Source: Candidatus Melainabacteria bacterium
Lineage (GTDB): Bacteria > Cyanobacteriota > Vampirovibrionia > Obscuribacterales > Obscuribacteraceae
DNA length: 64,000 bases
Direction of reading: 5' to 3'
NCBI GenBank assembly: GCA_003151275.1
Contig: PLXC01000136.1
Span: 1 to 64,000, forward strand
Both the position numbers and the translations under genes were made by a program. Below the pieces are notes generated by a model, which was not told the origin of the DNA, searched no databases, and saw only the letters and a program-made list of their open reading frames with translations. Position 1 is the stretch's first letter, and every line of letters starts with the position of its first letter. Positions 8,715 through 16,406 of this stretch are shown in pieces.

Positions 8715-9680
8715 ATGGAAACTGAAAAGAAGACATTGGCCTTTTTCAAAGGCAACTTTGTGCCGATCGAAGAAGCCAACATCAATATCATGAATCACTC
8801 TTTCATGTATGGAACCGCGGTGTTTGAGGGAATCCGCGCCTATTGGAATGAGAAGGAAGAAGAGATTTACGTCTTTCGCCTTCGTGAGCATTTCGAACGC
8901 ATGGCAGACAGCATGAAGATCATGTATCTCGAAACCAAATACTCAGTCGACGAACTTTGCAAAATCACCATTGACCTGTTGCGTCGAAATGCCCCAAGAA
9001 CTGACACTTACGTCCGTCCTGCCGCCTACAAAACGGTGCACAGAGTTGGTCCCAGTCTAGACAACAACCCCAGCGACATTTGCATGTTTACCGTGCCGTT
9101 TGGAGATTACTTTCATGGTGCTGAAGGTTTGAAAGTGCAAGTTTCAAGCTGGCGGCGTGTGGAAGACAATGCGATTCCGGCCCGGGCTAAGATAGTAGGC
9201 GCTTATGCCAACACTGCTCTGGCGAAGACGGACGCTGTGATGGCCGGGTTTGACGAGTGTATAGTTCTTTCTGAAAATGGACATGTCTCAGAAGGAAGTG
9301 CCATGAATATATTCATGGTAAAACGGGGACAGTTGATCACCACACCGACGACCGAGAATATTTTAGAGGGCATCACCCGCAGTAGCATCATGGAGATAGC
9401 CGAAACAGAACTTGGACTTAAGACAATTTCTCGAACCGTCGATAGAAGTGAGTTGTACACTGCCGATGAGCTCTTTTTCTGCGGCACAGGTGCACAAATT
9501 GCTCCGATTATCGAAGTCGATAAGCGACCAATTGGCGACGGACGCGCTGGCTCCATTTCCAATCAGATCAAGGATCTTTATATCTCAATTTGTCGCGGCG
9601 AAAATGTGAAATATCACAAGTGGCTCACACCAGTGAACAGCAAAAAGAAATCCGAAACCAAAGTCCCATCTAAGCGCTAA
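8715..9680 (+). CDS. ilvE: branched-chain amino acid aminotransferase
   Basis: A 321-residue fold-type IV PLP aminotransferase. It catalyses the last step of valine, leucine and isoleucine synthesis and the first step of their breakdown. Visible motifs are MNHSFMYGTAVFEGIRAYW near the N-terminus, the PLP lysine at residue 159 in ARAKIVGAYANTALAK, and the cofactor-binding segments SEGSAMNIFMV and FFCGTGAQIAPI. Length is normal, with a short basic tail. It is the first gene after a palindromic repeat and has a weak AGGA-type site before the ATG. No other ilv or leu genes are in the window. Confidence 0.95.
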   Translation: METEKKTLAFFKGNFVPIEEANINIMNHSFMYGTAVFEGIRAYWNEKEEEIYVFRLREHFERMADSMKIMYLETKYSVDELCKITIDLLRRNAPRTDTYVRPAAYKTVHRVGPSLDNNPSDICMFTVPFGDYFHGAEGLKVQVSSWRRVEDNAIPARAKIVGAYANTALAKTDAVMAGFDECIVLSENGHVSEGSAMNIFMVKRGQLITTPTTENILEGITRSSIMEIAETELGLKTISRTVDRSELYTADELFFCGTGAQIAPIIEVDKRPIGDGRAGSISNQIKDLYISICRGENVKYHKWLTPVNSKKKSETKVPSKR

Positions 9681-10078
9681 CCTGGATGCGATTGTCTTTG
9701 CACCGAATATAGTGCTATGTAAACGCCTATCTCTCGCAAGTCCTGTGCGGCTCGGTGCCTGCGCAAACTCTGTTGGAAACAATGGAGAAACCAGCTCTAA
9801 GCGAGTCCGCTAACTAAGGAAACTTGGTCTCAGCATTGAACTAGCGACTGGTATCGCTGGCAGTGCGCACGGACCATGGCACCTTACGGCAAAGTCCGGC
9901 ACTCAGCATGGCTCTGAGGTTTCTCCGTGATTTTGCATTCCTGACACTGCGATGACACACCGTCTTCGTAGACTACTTGCATTCGAAGCCCACGCAACAA
10001 ACAACAACAACAACAATTTAGCAACTTAATAACAATCCGCATCGACAACCAACCTAACAACAACGAAGGTGACCACTT
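9681..10078 (+). other. 398-bp intergenic region with possible structured RNA and CAA-rich leader
   Basis: No gene is apparent. GGAGAAACC (from about 9783) can pair with GGTTTCTCC (about 9918-9926), closing about 145 bases. That span includes a hairpin AGCGA/TCGCT around 9843-9858. From about 9990 the sequence is unusually rich in CAA/AAC triplets up to the ATG at 10079, suggesting an unstructured leader. No tRNA, known riboswitch core or T-run was recognised. Confidence 0.4.
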
Positions 10079-10327
10079 ATGCCTAGTGAAAGAGAATATT
10101 CGAAAGCTTACGAAAAACCGCCAGAACAGAGCTTCTTAGGAAATGTAGCATCCGAAATTTGGGACCATATAACAGGAGCTGATCAGAATCAGCGCTTAAG
10201 TCAAGATGCATCTGCGAAAAAATTCCTAACCAACATGAGCATCGGTGATGACAACGTAGTACAAAAGAAAACGGATGCTGAGGTAGGACAAATTATTCTG
10301 CAGAAGAAATTGGACTACGAAGATTAG
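10079..10327 (+). CDS. small hydrophilic protein of unknown function
   Basis: An 82-residue, charged, soluble protein with no signal peptide or membrane segment. It begins MPSEREYSKAYEKPP and ends KKLDYED. A plausible ribosome site (GAAGGTGA) precedes the ATG. Support for a real gene comes from the long A/C-rich leader upstream and a clear intrinsic terminator 35 bases after the stop, which make this a monocistronic unit. I do not recognise the family. Confidence 0.65.
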   Translation: MPSEREYSKAYEKPPEQSFLGNVASEIWDHITGADQNQRLSQDASAKKFLTNMSIGDDNVVQKKTDAEVGQIILQKKLDYED

Positions 10328-10361
10328 CCAACAAGAGTTCTGAAGTTATGGGTAAGCGATA

Positions 10362-10386
10362 CCAGGTTCGAAAGAACCTGGTTTTC
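10362..10386 (+). terminator. rho-independent terminator
   Basis: CCAGGTTC (10362-10369), GAAA loop, GAACCTGG (10374-10381), then TTTT. A perfect 8-bp stem with a stable GAAA tetraloop follows the 82-residue gene. Confidence 0.88.
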
Positions 10387-10395
10387 TGCATCTAA

Positions 10396-10794
10396 ATACA
10401 TCTATTTCAGACATTTTTTAGCATCCATGAAGTCGAACAGGCAGTCACACAACTGCTCCCTCACTTAAACGATCGCCCCTTCAAAAAGATGTCTGGCAGC
10501 CGACGAGAATTGTTTGAGCTATTGGACAAACCAGCTCTACAACCGCTGCCAATCACAATCTACGAATACACTGAAATTGCTTTTGCCCGCGTGAATATTG
10601 ATACCACATCGAATTTGAAGGACCCCTCATGCGTGAAACTAGTTGGCGAGTATTTGATACCGGGACAAAGCGATGGTGGCTCTGGGTGCTCAGTAGCAGC
10701 GATGCAGTCGTATACATTACCGATCCCAGTCGCTCAAAAAAAGTGCAATTCTGCGGACTATACAGCAGCATCACTGGCGCTTGAACCGCGCTAA
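10396..10794 (+). pseudogene. remnant of an IS21-type transposase (IstA) C-terminal part
   Basis: The frame starting after the stop at 10393-10395 reads TFFSIHEVEQAVTQLLPHLN, then NDRPFKK, then GSRRELFELLDKPALQPLP and YEYTEIAFARVNID. This matches the known IstA pattern (TFFSLxELN..., LNxRPF, PGSRRxLFExLDRPALxPLP, YEYAxW...ARVNIDYHV). After the NID the expected DGHYYSVPY segment is lost and the sequence degenerates, ending at 10794. The N-terminal helix-turn-helix and DDE core are missing, as is IstB. An internal ATG at 10489 gives 101 residues, but this is a decayed fragment rather than a functional gene. No terminal inverted repeats were found. Confidence 0.75.
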
Positions 10795-10826
10795 ACAAAC
10801 ATCCTTAAGAGGTCAGACCGAATATT

Positions 10827-12290
10827 TTAACCGTCGCCGGCGCTTTTGCGTTCATCAGTTTCCGGTGATAGTGGCAATCGTATGGCGAAAGTGCTGCCCT
10901 TACCCAGTTCGCTTTCAATAGAAATTGAACCGTAGTGCAGTTGGATCAGTTCTTTGGCGATGGGAAGACCCAAACCTGTGCCAGCTATACCGGCTGTTGA
11001 TTGGACGCGGTGAAATCGATCGAAAATCAACTCTATTTGGTCTTTACCAATGCCGGAGCCTTCGTCCGTTATGCGAATTTCCGCATGTTTATTCTTATTG
11101 TCAGTGCTGACAGAAACTGTTGAATTCGCACGAGTGAACTTGATCGCGTTCGATAGTATATTGACAAATACCTGCTCAAGCCAGAATGCATCTCCTTTGA
11201 CAGTATTGTGCTGATTATAGGCGCGCACGAGTACAACGTTTTTGTCATCTGCCAGCAATTTGACCGAATCCAGGCACTTGTCTAGTAGCGGTGCCAGCTC
11301 GATTGCCGTGGTCTGCAATCGAACATTGTGCGTGCGTAACTTTTCGAGCTGAAGAACACTGTCTATGAGATTGACCATGCGCTTACAAGCTTTCTCCGTA
11401 GTCGAAAGCAATCGAGTCCCGGCCTCGTTCAATTCACCGAAAAAGCCGTTTTGGACCATCTCCAGGAAACTGCGAACGGATTGCAACGGCGTTTTCAGAT
11501 CGTGTGTGATCATCGCAGTTACTTCCTGTCTCATTCTTTTTGCTGCTTCGATCAGCTCAGCGGCATGATGAAAGTTCCTATCCAACTCGGCGACCTCGTC
11601 GCTTCCGCCAATGGGCGAAAGCAAAGGCTCTCCTTTCGCCAAGCTGCTTGCATTGTCACTGAGCCGGGACAATCGCCCAACCAGATGCTTGCTATACACG
11701 GCGGCTCCGATGGGAAACAAAAGGCTCAAGCACAGCGCCCACTTCAGAAAGGCTTGGATCTGCTCGCGCAGCCGATTGCTGGGGTCATCGGTGCGAAGAT
11801 TCTGTTGTCCTAATTGGAGCCATGCCACCCTCGATGCCTGCTTCATCAACCGGTGGTAAATCTTCTTGGTGACTATATTACCGTCATTTGGCTTGAATGT
11901 GCCGTTTTGGATGCTCTGTTTGGCCGCAGCAAGTTCATCGGCAATCAAAGTCACATCTCTTTCACAGCTTTGCACATTAACAATGATGGATTGACTATCG
12001 CTGAGCTGTTGTGCATCGTGGAAGTTGCGCCTCATGTCTGCGATTAGTCCATCCAAACGACCGCTTGACAAGCATGTATATAGACTGTACTCATCCACGG
12101 CTAATCCGATCGAAATGCCGTCTCGGATAATGCGATTGCCGTCGTCATTGAATCGCTTGTGGCGATTAATTCGTTGTGCTTCTTCTTCTACCTGATCTTG
12201 CAGGTTGATTAGTATGGCAAACATTGTGATCTCAAAGCAGAGAGGAACAGTGACAAGAAGAAGTCCTTTGTGTAGAAGAGTGAGCTTCAT
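10827..12290 (-). CDS. membrane sensor histidine kinase (second of a tandem pair)
   Basis: A 487-residue sensor kinase. An N-terminal membrane helix (about 8-30) is followed by an extracytoplasmic four-helix-like sensor region. A second membrane helix near residue 180 leads to HAMP (LSRLSDNASSLAKGEP). HisKA has the phospho-acceptor in TAMITHDLKTPLQSV. The HATPase has N box NILSNAIKFT, G1 DEGSGIG and G2 GTGLGLPIAKEL. I chose the ATG at 12290, which overlaps the upstream kinase stop as ATGA, so the two are translationally coupled; an in-frame GTG at 12299 is an alternative. It is a clear paralogue of the 12287-13777 kinase. No response regulator is adjacent. Confidence 0.92.
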   Translation of the reverse strand: MKLTLLHKGLLLVTVPLCFEITMFAILINLQDQVEEEAQRINRHKRFNDDGNRIIRDGISIGLAVDEYSLYTCLSSGRLDGLIADMRRNFHDAQQLSDSQSIIVNVQSCERDVTLIADELAAAKQSIQNGTFKPNDGNIVTKKIYHRLMKQASRVAWLQLGQQNLRTDDPSNRLREQIQAFLKWALCLSLLFPIGAAVYSKHLVGRLSRLSDNASSLAKGEPLLSPIGGSDEVAELDRNFHHAAELIEAAKRMRQEVTAMITHDLKTPLQSVRSFLEMVQNGFFGELNEAGTRLLSTTEKACKRMVNLIDSVLQLEKLRTHNVRLQTTAIELAPLLDKCLDSVKLLADDKNVVLVRAYNQHNTVKGDAFWLEQVFVNILSNAIKFTRANSTVSVSTDNKNKHAEIRITDEGSGIGKDQIELIFDRFHRVQSTAGIAGTGLGLPIAKELIQLHYGSISIESELGKGSTFAIRLPLSPETDERKSAGDG

Positions 12291-13777
12291 TCTATCCACC
12301 CACCCCTGCTGTTTCGCGGGGCTTTTGAAAGTGGCAGTTTGATGGCGAATGTACTGCCTTTACCGACTTCGCTGGCCACGGAAATTGAGCCGTGGTGCAG
12401 TTCAATTAGCTCTCTTGCAATCGGAAGGCCCAGGCCCGTGCCAGCTACTGTTGATGTCGATTCGACGCGGTGAAACCGGTCAAAAATAAGCTTTTTATCC
12501 TTATCTGGAATACCGGGACCTTGATCGGCGATTCGAATCTCCACATCGCCATTGGCACTGTGAGTGCTGATCGAGACTGTGGAGTTGTTTGGAGTAAACT
12601 TGATGGCATTTGACAATATGTTGACGAAGACCTGCTCAAGCCAGAAGGCATCGCCATCGACATTGTCTGAGCTCGACTGGTAGTTAGCAGCAATTACTAT
12701 ATCTTTTTCTGCTGCCAGCAAGTTGACGGAGTCTAGACACGTATTCAATAGCGGTGCCAGCTTGATTGATGTCGCCTGCAATTTAACGTTGCCCGAGCGC
12801 AGTTTTTCGAGCTGAAGAACATTGTCGATTAGACCGACCATGTGTTCAGTTGCGTTTTGCGTGGTGGAGAGCAGCTTCAAGCCTTGCTCATTCAATGGAC
12901 CGAAGAGCCCGTGTTCCATCATTTCGAGGTAACTACGAACAGATTGCAACGGCGTTTTCAAATCGTGCGTTATCATTGCCGTCACTTCCTGTCTCATTCT
13001 TTTTGCTGCCTCGATGAGCTCGGCAGCGTAGTGAAAGTTTCTTTCGAGCTCTGCCACTTCATCGGTTCCTCCGATGGCGGCAAGTAACGGCTTGCCTTCA
13101 GCCAACCTGTTTGCGTTGTTAGCCAGGTGAGACAATCGACCGACAAGATACTTGCTCAGCATCGTCGCTCCGCTCAGGGCAAGCAAAGCGCTGACGACAA
13201 GCGCTCCCTTTAAAACTGTTCTGATGGCTTCGCGCATCTGTTTGCTGGGACCATCATCGCTGGCTCGAAGGCTTTTTTCGGCCAGCTCGAATAATCCCGA
13301 TCTGTACGCAACAGCCAAATGAAGATCTAATTGGTTCTTCGCCTTTCTGATCAGGTTAGGCAACTCGTCAAAGCTGGCGCTTTGAATCTTCTGCTTCAAG
13401 TCGGCAACATCCTGCACGAGCAAATTCATTGATCCTTGACAAGACTCAACATCTTTCAGCACAGCCGGATCATCGTGAGCGAGGACCTTCAGCTCCTCAA
13501 ATCTGCTGTATACGTCGGCGACGCAAGCAGCTACTTTTTTGTTGATTGAAGATGCATTCAAGAACTGGTAAGAATCAAGCTGAATGTTATCGCTTAACTG
13601 TATGCCATCGCTCAGGATCAAATTGACCATGTCATTGATCTTCTTGTTGCGATTGATTCGCTGAGTCTCACGCTGTACCTGGTCTTGCAGATAAATCAAA
13701 AATCCAAATATTGTTATTTCGAAGCACAAAGGAATGCTTACTAGCAGTAGGACTTTACGTAGTAACGTCAGCTTCAT
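12287..13777 (-). CDS. membrane sensor histidine kinase (first of a tandem pair)
   Basis: A 496-residue sensor kinase with the same layout as its downstream neighbour: membrane helix 8-30, a helical periplasmic sensor domain to about residue 190, a second membrane helix, HAMP, HisKA with THDLKTPLQSVRSYLEMM, and HATPase with NILSNAIKFTPNN, DQGPGIP and GTGLGLPIARELIELHHG. The sensor halves diverge more than the kinase halves, suggesting duplication followed by change in the signal sensed. No response regulator, promoter motif or target is visible nearby. Confidence 0.92.
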   Translation of the reverse strand: MKLTLLRKVLLLVSIPLCFEITIFGFLIYLQDQVQRETQRINRNKKINDMVNLILSDGIQLSDNIQLDSYQFLNASSINKKVAACVADVYSRFEELKVLAHDDPAVLKDVESCQGSMNLLVQDVADLKQKIQSASFDELPNLIRKAKNQLDLHLAVAYRSGLFELAEKSLRASDDGPSKQMREAIRTVLKGALVVSALLALSGATMLSKYLVGRLSHLANNANRLAEGKPLLAAIGGTDEVAELERNFHYAAELIEAAKRMRQEVTAMITHDLKTPLQSVRSYLEMMEHGLFGPLNEQGLKLLSTTQNATEHMVGLIDNVLQLEKLRSGNVKLQATSIKLAPLLNTCLDSVNLLAAEKDIVIAANYQSSSDNVDGDAFWLEQVFVNILSNAIKFTPNNSTVSISTHSANGDVEIRIADQGPGIPDKDKKLIFDRFHRVESTSTVAGTGLGLPIARELIELHHGSISVASEVGKGSTFAIKLPLSKAPRNSRGGWIE

Positions 13778-13913
13778 TATGTGGCCGAACAGGTTTGCTC
13801 AATATTACTACTTTCATTCGCAATGATGGATGTCTTCCAACATACGATCACCAAAAGCAGATATGCATTTGGACGGCAACTGCGATGAACTAGGTCTTGG
13901 GTCGTGGCTTCAT

Positions 13914-14453
13914 CTACAATTTTTTAGACGAGTCTTTCGTCGCCACTTGCGATTCTACGCCGTGCTCGTTTTGCTGTTTAGCAACCGCTTTAGCAATGTT
14001 GGATAAAGCTCTTGTCTCTCTCCGACCTTCGACCTGCTCCAACAAATCTGCATCGTGGTGCCAGATCAATTTCCATTCCTGTATTCCTAAAGCTATCAAT
14101 GCCGGATCGGGCGATTTGGATGATCGCACTTTTGCAGAAATTGCTCGGGCATAGAGAAGGTGCCCGGTTGGATCGGCTGGATCCAATTGAACTGCCTTAG
14201 CCAGTTTTTTAATTGCAACATCATAGTTTGCTGCGGCAGTTTCTTGTTCTCCTTCGAAGCGGAGAGTCGAAGCCTCAGTCAGTCTTCCGGATATGCCGGT
14301 GCCGAAATAAGCGGTATTAGCGACATCTTTCGAATATTGCTTACCATCACCTGTGATGGCAGGAGAAATCGCATCCGCGAGGGCTGGCAAACTGCATTGC
14401 AAAACCAAGCCGGTCAGCAAAACGGCTTTGGGCAAAAAACTTTTCTCAATCAT
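13914..14453 (-). CDS. secreted TPR-containing protein
   Basis: A 179-residue protein. A signal peptide (MIEKSFLPKAVLLTGLVLQC, cleavage near ALADA) is followed by TPR-like repeats around AAANYDVAIKKLAKAVQLDP and GHLLYARAISAK. I chose the ATG at 14453 because it begins the signal peptide and overlaps the upstream gene's stop (ATGATTGA); the frame is open further upstream but that part reads as a shadow of the coiled-coil gene. Function unknown. Confidence 0.8.
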   Translation of the reverse strand: MIEKSFLPKAVLLTGLVLQCSLPALADAISPAITGDGKQYSKDVANTAYFGTGISGRLTEASTLRFEGEQETAAANYDVAIKKLAKAVQLDPADPTGHLLYARAISAKVRSSKSPDPALIALGIQEWKLIWHHDADLLEQVEGRRETRALSNIAKAVAKQQNEHGVESQVATKDSSKKL

Positions 14454-14829
14454 GTTTTGGCTTCTCGTGTGCTTTGTGTTCTTCGTCGTCGTCTTCTTCT
14501 GTGACGTCGGTGACATCAACACTCTGAGTGCTGGCGCGCAGATCAGCAATTTCGTTTTCAATTTCACGAACTCGACTCTCGATGCGCTCGATCTGAGCAA
14601 TTTCGTCTCGCACTTTTTCTTGCAAAACTGTGCCATCAATTTTATTGTTTTCGGTGAACAGGGTATATGCTCTGACGCCGATCGTTTGAAGATGTCTGCC
14701 CTTTTCGGATCGCAGGGTCATTACGTTCGTATTGAGCTTGCCGATTTTCGCAATTCGTGTGGTTTGATCAGCAGCTTGCTTTAAGAAGCCCTTGCCTTTG
14801 TTAACCAGGTTGTCAAAATTTGGGGCCAT
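14446..14829 (-). CDS. small coiled-coil protein
   Basis: A 127-residue cytoplasmic protein. A helical N-terminus (NLVNKGKGFLKQAADQTTRI) leads into a long predicted coiled coil (about residues 60-100, IAQIERIESRVREIENEIAD) and an acidic then basic tail (TEEDDDEEHKAHEKPKHD). It precedes and overlaps by 8 bases the secreted TPR gene. I do not recognise a named family. Confidence 0.78.
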   Translation of the reverse strand: MAPNFDNLVNKGKGFLKQAADQTTRIAKIGKLNTNVMTLRSEKGRHLQTIGVRAYTLFTENNKIDGTVLQEKVRDEIAQIERIESRVREIENEIADLRASTQSVDVTDVTEEDDDEEHKAHEKPKHD

Positions 14830-14917
14830 TCGCCTATCTCTCAGAAACTACGTTAATACTATACGCGACGACTCCTGAAAAGTGTCGTTCGAGACGTCCT
14901 GAGAAACAAATTGAGTA

Positions 14918-16165
14918 CTAATTAAAGGCGGCAAACGTACCGTCGGCGAGCTTGAACCGATTGTGAATCAGCCTGACGGCTTCGCCGGCATGGTGATCTG
15001 GCAAAAGTACTGTCACTCGCATATCGCTTGTCGCTACAAGTTGCACCGGAATGGATGCTGCGTGCAAAGTTTCGAAAACACCAGCCACGATGTCGGTGCG
15101 GGAAGTCAAGTGTCTGCCGATTACTGAAATTCTTGCGCTCGTAGTATCAAATGTCACCTTGGGTTGCCCCAAGCTTTCGGACAGGGATTCGATAATTGTC
15201 TTAACCCGGGCAATGGCTCTGCGATCGACAGTTAAAGCCAATTCTTGAGACGGCTCGTCTTCGCGGGCGAGCAGCATCATCATGTCTGTAGAGATATTCA
15301 GTTCTTGCAGCCGCGTGAAAAGGTTAGAGACGCCTTCCAGAGTTTGTGCACCGGGGGTGGTGGTGGTTAAGGTAAGTGAGGCATGATTGCGATCGACGGC
15401 AACAGCACAAATGGCATAATCAGGTGCCACCCACCTGTGGGTGATCAATGTGCCCAGGTCCTCAGGTTTGTGGCTGGCTCGCACGCGGATCGGAATATGA
15501 GTGTCGAGGGCCAGCTCTAAGGAGCTGGGACTTAATAAGTCTGTTCCAGAAGAAGTAATTTCCAACATCTCTTCGTAGCTCAGTGCCGGCAAGCAACGAG
15601 CATTTGAGACGATGTGCGGATCAGCCGTAAAGACTCCGCGAACGTCGGAGTAGATGTCGCACCGTTCTGCAGCAAGTGCAGCAGTCAGAGCTACTGCAGT
15701 GGTATCAGATCCACCAGGACCCAAAGTTGTGATTTCGTAATTGTCAGTGATGCCCTGGAAGCCTGCCACTACAGCTATTTCGCCCCGAGCAAGACAGGCT
15801 TCAATCGCCTCTGGATGAACGTCTCGAATCCCCGCCATGCCATGCCGATGTTCCGTGACGATGCCGGCTTGTGAACCTGTGAACGATCGGGCTTGCCATC
15901 CCAATGACTGGATTGCCATCGACATCAAAGCACCAGAAACCTGCTCACCTGTGGACAGCAACATATCTAATTCCCGAGCATTGGGTTGATCCGTCAGTTC
16001 GTTAGCCAACGATTTCAGGTGGTCGCTTGAACGCCCCATCGCTGATACCACTGCTACGACTTCATGCCCTTCAGAGGCTTGTTTGACGGCTATTTCAGCG
16101 GCTTTCCGTATGCGACTCAGATCAGCAACCGTAGCGCCACCAAATTTTTGAACTAACCTGCCCAT
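14918..16165 (-). CDS. lysC: aspartate kinase
   Basis: A 415-residue monofunctional aspartokinase. It phosphorylates aspartate as the first step to lysine, threonine, methionine and diaminopimelate. The amino-acid kinase domain begins with VQKFGGATVADLSRI, where the usual KFGGTSV has become KFGGATV. It contains GPGGSDTTAVALTAALAAERCDIYSDVRGVFTADP, a family hallmark, and SYEEMLEI. Two ACT regulatory domains follow from about residue 255, implying feedback control by an end product. I chose the ATG at 16165 because GGTGA lies about seven bases upstream; a TTG at 16186 would place that site inside the coding region. Confidence 0.93.
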   Translation of the reverse strand: MGRLVQKFGGATVADLSRIRKAAEIAVKQASEGHEVVAVVSAMGRSSDHLKSLANELTDQPNARELDMLLSTGEQVSGALMSMAIQSLGWQARSFTGSQAGIVTEHRHGMAGIRDVHPEAIEACLARGEIAVVAGFQGITDNYEITTLGPGGSDTTAVALTAALAAERCDIYSDVRGVFTADPHIVSNARCLPALSYEEMLEITSSGTDLLSPSSLELALDTHIPIRVRASHKPEDLGTLITHRWVAPDYAICAVAVDRNHASLTLTTTTPGAQTLEGVSNLFTRLQELNISTDMMMLLAREDEPSQELALTVDRRAIARVKTIIESLSESLGQPKVTFDTTSARISVIGRHLTSRTDIVAGVFETLHAASIPVQLVATSDMRVTVLLPDHHAGEAVRLIHNRFKLADGTFAAFN

Positions 16166-16327
16166 TGATCTGTCACCAAAATACAAACTATAAGATAATC
16201 AGATTATATATAAGATCTGTCATTATGGTGCATTTTTTAATATTTCTTTGCCACCTTCTTTGGTGGCGATGGATCTGAACCGTATTTGGTGCAAGTTAAG
16301 ATTAGGGCAACAAGTTTGGTCAAAGCA

Positions 16328-16406
16328 CTCGGGACGAGTACGCTCCATTTCCTTTCCTCGGGACGAGTGCGCCGTTTCATTTCCTCGGGACACCATGGCT
16401 GGTGCC
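16328..16406. repeat. short tandem direct repeats, 2-3 copies of about 28 bp
   Basis: CTCGGGACGAG occurs at 16328 and 16357, each followed by TRCGC and a T/C-rich stretch. A third CTCGGGAC starts at 16384 and then diverges. The spacing is 29 and 27 bases. It lies between the TPR gene at 16406 and lysC, both on the minus strand. Function unknown. Confidence 0.5.

Noticed and set aside
8496..8891. 131-residue minus-strand open frame over the ilvE start
   Set aside because: It overlaps the conserved ilvE N-terminus and the palindromic repeat, with no recognisable protein features.
10489..10794. A functional 101-residue gene
   Set aside because: The frame continues upstream of the ATG with transposase-like sequence and loses the pattern downstream, so it is a fragment.
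16250..16268. GCCACC/GGTGGC hairpin as a terminator for the TPR gene at 16406
   Set aside because: On the minus strand the hairpin is followed by an A-rich, not T-rich, stretch, and the stem is only 6 bp.
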